DNA of 64,000 nt from the NCBI RefSeq assembly GCF_027111315.2, contig NZ_CP114289.2, forward strand, positions 3,844,001 through 3,908,000, in the 5' to 3' direction. The position numbers were made by a program, and so were the translations under genes. Below the pieces are notes generated by a model, which ran no database searches, was not told the DNA's origin, and was given only the letters and a program-made list of their open reading frames with translations. The stretch comes from Flavobacterium limnophilum. Its GTDB lineage: Bacteria > Bacteroidota > Bacteroidia > Flavobacteriales > Flavobacteriaceae. Positions 61,566-64,000 of the stretch are shown here, in pieces (position 1 is the stretch's first letter; the number at the start of each line of letters is the position of its first letter).

Positions 61566-61742
61566 TCCTCGAAAACGTTTGAAACGCCCGTCATTGCTGG
61601 ATTAATAATTATTGGTATTGCTTTTTTTTTATACAATAATTGTGTATAATGTAATTAATACAAGATAAAATTATCTATTTATAGTATTAAATCGCTTTAA
61701 AGCAAAAATATTATCGTTAAATGATATAATACTATTAATTAA

Positions 61743-61766
61743 ACGTTAACGTCTGTTCTATATTTG
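61743..61766 (+). promoter_or_regulatory. susC promoter -7 box with adjacent palindrome
   Basis: TATATTTG at 61759-61766 fits TAnnTTTG and predicts a leader of about 87 nt. The 10-bp palindrome ACGTTAACGT at 61743-61752 lies just upstream, where an activator could touch polymerase. The rest of 61566-61742 is AT-rich; AAACGTTT at 61573 is another small palindrome. Confidence 0.5.
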
Positions 61767-61857
61767 TGATTATAAATTATCAAATAATTAACACATTTTG
61801 ATTTTTGAATTGCCTGATTCAAAAATCAGCAACCATTAACTAACTAAACATTTATTA

Positions 61858-64000
61858 TGAAAAAACTATTGTCTAATTTAAATCTATGGAAGCAAAATTA
61901 CTGGTCGATTCCATTGATTTTGTTTTTATTATTGACTAGTAATGCTATTATTGCTCAGGTTAACGTAACAGGGGTGGTTAAAGATTCAAGAGGAATTGCA
62001 ATTTCAGGAGCCAATGTTTCCATTGTAGGAAGTAAAAAATCGACTTCTACCGATTTTGATGGGAAATTTGCTATTAGTGCGCCTGCCAATTCTTCGATAT
62101 CGGTTTCGTTTATTGGTTATGTTACCCAAACTTTAAATGTAAAAAATGGTGGTAAATTCAATGTGATTTTGAATTTAAGTGCCGAAGATTTGCGAGAAGT
62201 TGTCGTGAATGTAGGATACCGAAGTGTTAAGAAGAAAGATTTAACTGGAGCCATTTCTACGGTTAGTACCAAAGATTTTGCTGATACCCAACAACTGTCC
62301 GTAGATCAATTGCTACAAGGGCGCGCCGCAGGTGTATCCGTAACCAATAACTCTGGCCAGCCCGGAGGTAATGTATCGGTTAAAATTCGTGGTACGACTT
62401 CTATTTCAGGAACGAATGAGCCATTGTATATTGTAGATGGTATTCCGATTTCTGGAGATGCTGCCAGTACTGCTACCGGAGGTAATATTGTGTCTGGTTA
62501 TTTAGGGGCAAATACAGGAAACGTGGCGACGAGTCCTATTGCATTTTTAAATCCAAATGATATAGAATCAATGGATATTTTGAAAGATGCTTCTGCAACT
62601 GCCATCTATGGATCAAGGGCGTCAAATGGAGTTGTAATTATTACTACAAAAAGAGGTAAAAAAGGGGTGGGTAAAATTACTTACGACTCCTTTTTCTCTG
62701 TTCAAAATGTGACTAATTTATTGGATACGATGACTTTGAGCCAATATGCCGTACAACAAAATGCTTTGGCAACTGTTTATGGTGTAGGGCCGAGAGACGA
62801 GTTTGCCGTTCCGTCTGTTTTAGGTGAAGGAACCAATTGGCAAGACGAGATTTATAAAACGGCAGTAATGAGTAATCACCAGATTTCATTTTCTGGTTCA
62901 AAAGACGGTACGAATTATTATATTTCTGGAGGTTATGTAAATCAAGAAGGTATTGTTGTGGGTTCAGGTTTTAGAAGATATAATTTTAAAACAAACATAG
63001 ATACTAAAATAAAAAATTGGTTGACTGTAGGAGTTTCTATTGGAACAGGTATAACAAATGAGGATATTACAATTAATGGTGCAAGTAACGGTATTATTAG
63101 TACTTCTATTTTGTCAACTCCAGATGTTGCAGTAAAAGATACTGACGGAAATTACGCCGGTCCACCAGCTGATGGTTCAATAGGGGTATGGATCAATCCA
63201 GTTGCTTCGGCCTTGATGAATACCAATAAGTTGATTAAAAGGAATTTCTTGGGCAATTTTTATGCTAATTTTAAAATAGCAAAAGGATTTGAATATAGAT
63301 TTGATTTGGGTGGCTCTACAAATGTTGATAATTTTGAAGGTTTTCAACCTACTTATACTTGGGGTGCCGCAGTCAAAGAAACTAATGAGTTGGTAGAGAG
63401 AGCCAACAATTGGTATGGTATCAATGTTAAAAATGTTTTAACCTATAAGCTTGATTCAGGAGAGCATCATTTTAATTTCTTGGCTGGCCAAGAGGCCAAT
63501 GATAGCCATTGGTACGGAAATTCACAGTCGGTTGCGGGCTTGTTAAGTAATGATATTCATTCTATTAGTTTGGGAGATCCTGATACTGTTACTGCATCAG
63601 AATATAAAGGAAGTTCCGCTTTGTACTCTTTCTTTGGGTCATTTAATTACGACTACAACAATAGATATGGTTTGCAGGCTACAATGAGAGCAGATGGAAG
63701 TTCTAATTTTGGTCCAGGCGAAAAATGGGGTTATTTCCCTTCGGTTTCCGGTTATTGGAAACTTTCAAATGAGGCTTTTATGGAAGGAACCAAAGAGTAT
63801 ATCGATAATATCAAATTCAGGGGTGGTTATGGTGAGACAGGAAACCAAAATATTGGAGGAGCAGGTTATATAAGTACTGTTCGTGCCATAAAATCGGCAA
63901 TGGGTAATTTCTTTACGGTTAATAACATTGCAAATCCTGGTTTGACTTGGGAAACTTCTGTGCAAACGAACTTTGGTTTGGATTTCACGCTTTTTAATTC
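61858..64000 (+). CDS. SusC/RagA-family TonB-linked outer-membrane protein, truncated by window
   Basis: An open frame of 714 codons runs from the ATG at 61858 to the window end without a stop. A long signal peptide (IPLILFLLLTSNAIIAQ) precedes a carboxypeptidase-like domain (VTGVVKDSRGIAISGANVSI), the plug domain (LLQGRAAGVSVTNNSGQPGG, and the hallmark DASATAIYGSRASNGVVII), and the first barrel strands. SusC proteins import oligosaccharides with a SusD lid; the susD gene is expected just past the window. Its position beside the AraC gene and divergent mannan operon makes manno-oligosaccharides the likely cargo. Confidence 0.95.

Noticed and set aside
61573..61580. LacI-type operator near AAACGTTT downstream of the AraC gene
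   Set aside because: Only the central eight bases fit; the outer TG and CA are missing, and it lies about 280 bp from susC.

Overview
The window looks like chromosome of a Flavobacterium-type member of the Bacteroidetes. It is AT-rich, and its genes include the type IX secretion gliding lipoprotein SprE/PorW, a T9SS-secreted protein, SusC/TonB receptors, and an F-type ATP synthase operon that stops at atpG. Several genes carry the Bacteroidetes -7 promoter box TAnnTTTG. All identifications come from reading the sequence and from memory of the families; no database was searched.

Layout. 1-5.8 kb is core: a clipped HigA-like antitoxin, purD, two small flavobacterial membrane proteins, upp, a DUF4254 protein and a GT9 glycosyltransferase. 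5.8-9.2 kb is a small accessory island: a HepT/MntA toxin-antitoxin pair, an orphan lipoprotein and a two-helix membrane protein, set among a 21-bp tandem array, copies of a ~115-bp element and an 82-bp direct repeat. 9.2-22.2 kb is core again: a PaaE-like reductase, a DUF5687/ABC transporter pair, sprE, a bactofilin, atpZ and atpBEFHAG. 22.4-27.3 kb holds a TonB receptor with a T9SS-sorted partner. 27.3-28.2 kb is a PL9-like pectate lyase with a candidate LacI-family operator and a 46-bp perfect palindrome at its promoter. 28.6-35.3 kb is envelope and housekeeping: flippase, dut, nucleotidyltransferase, TPR protein, DUF4292 lipoprotein and a degenerate EnvC-like protein. 35.4-38.9 kb is the transglutaminase / alpha-E / circularly permuted ATP-grasp operon. 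39.3-41.2 kb is a polysaccharide deacetylase with an unrecognised lipoprotein, followed by tRNA-Arg(CCT).

41.7-64 kb is best read as a polysaccharide utilisation locus for an acetylated galacto(gluco)mannan. The key module is GH26 mannanase, GPH/MFS symporter, GH130 mannosylglucose phosphorylase and AGE-family 2-epimerase. This is the set that degrades mannobiose through mannosyl-glucose to mannose-1-phosphate plus glucose. Around it are a GH5_7-like mannanase, a GH51-like enzyme, a tandem carbohydrate-binding protein, GH97 (alpha-galactosidase-type nucleophile), GH3 beta-glucosidase, a CE2 esterase, a SASA-type acetylesterase, an AraC regulator and a SusC receptor clipped by the right edge.

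Intergenic spaces are unusually rich in short palindromic repeats from several families. One overlaps the stop codon of the epimerase gene.
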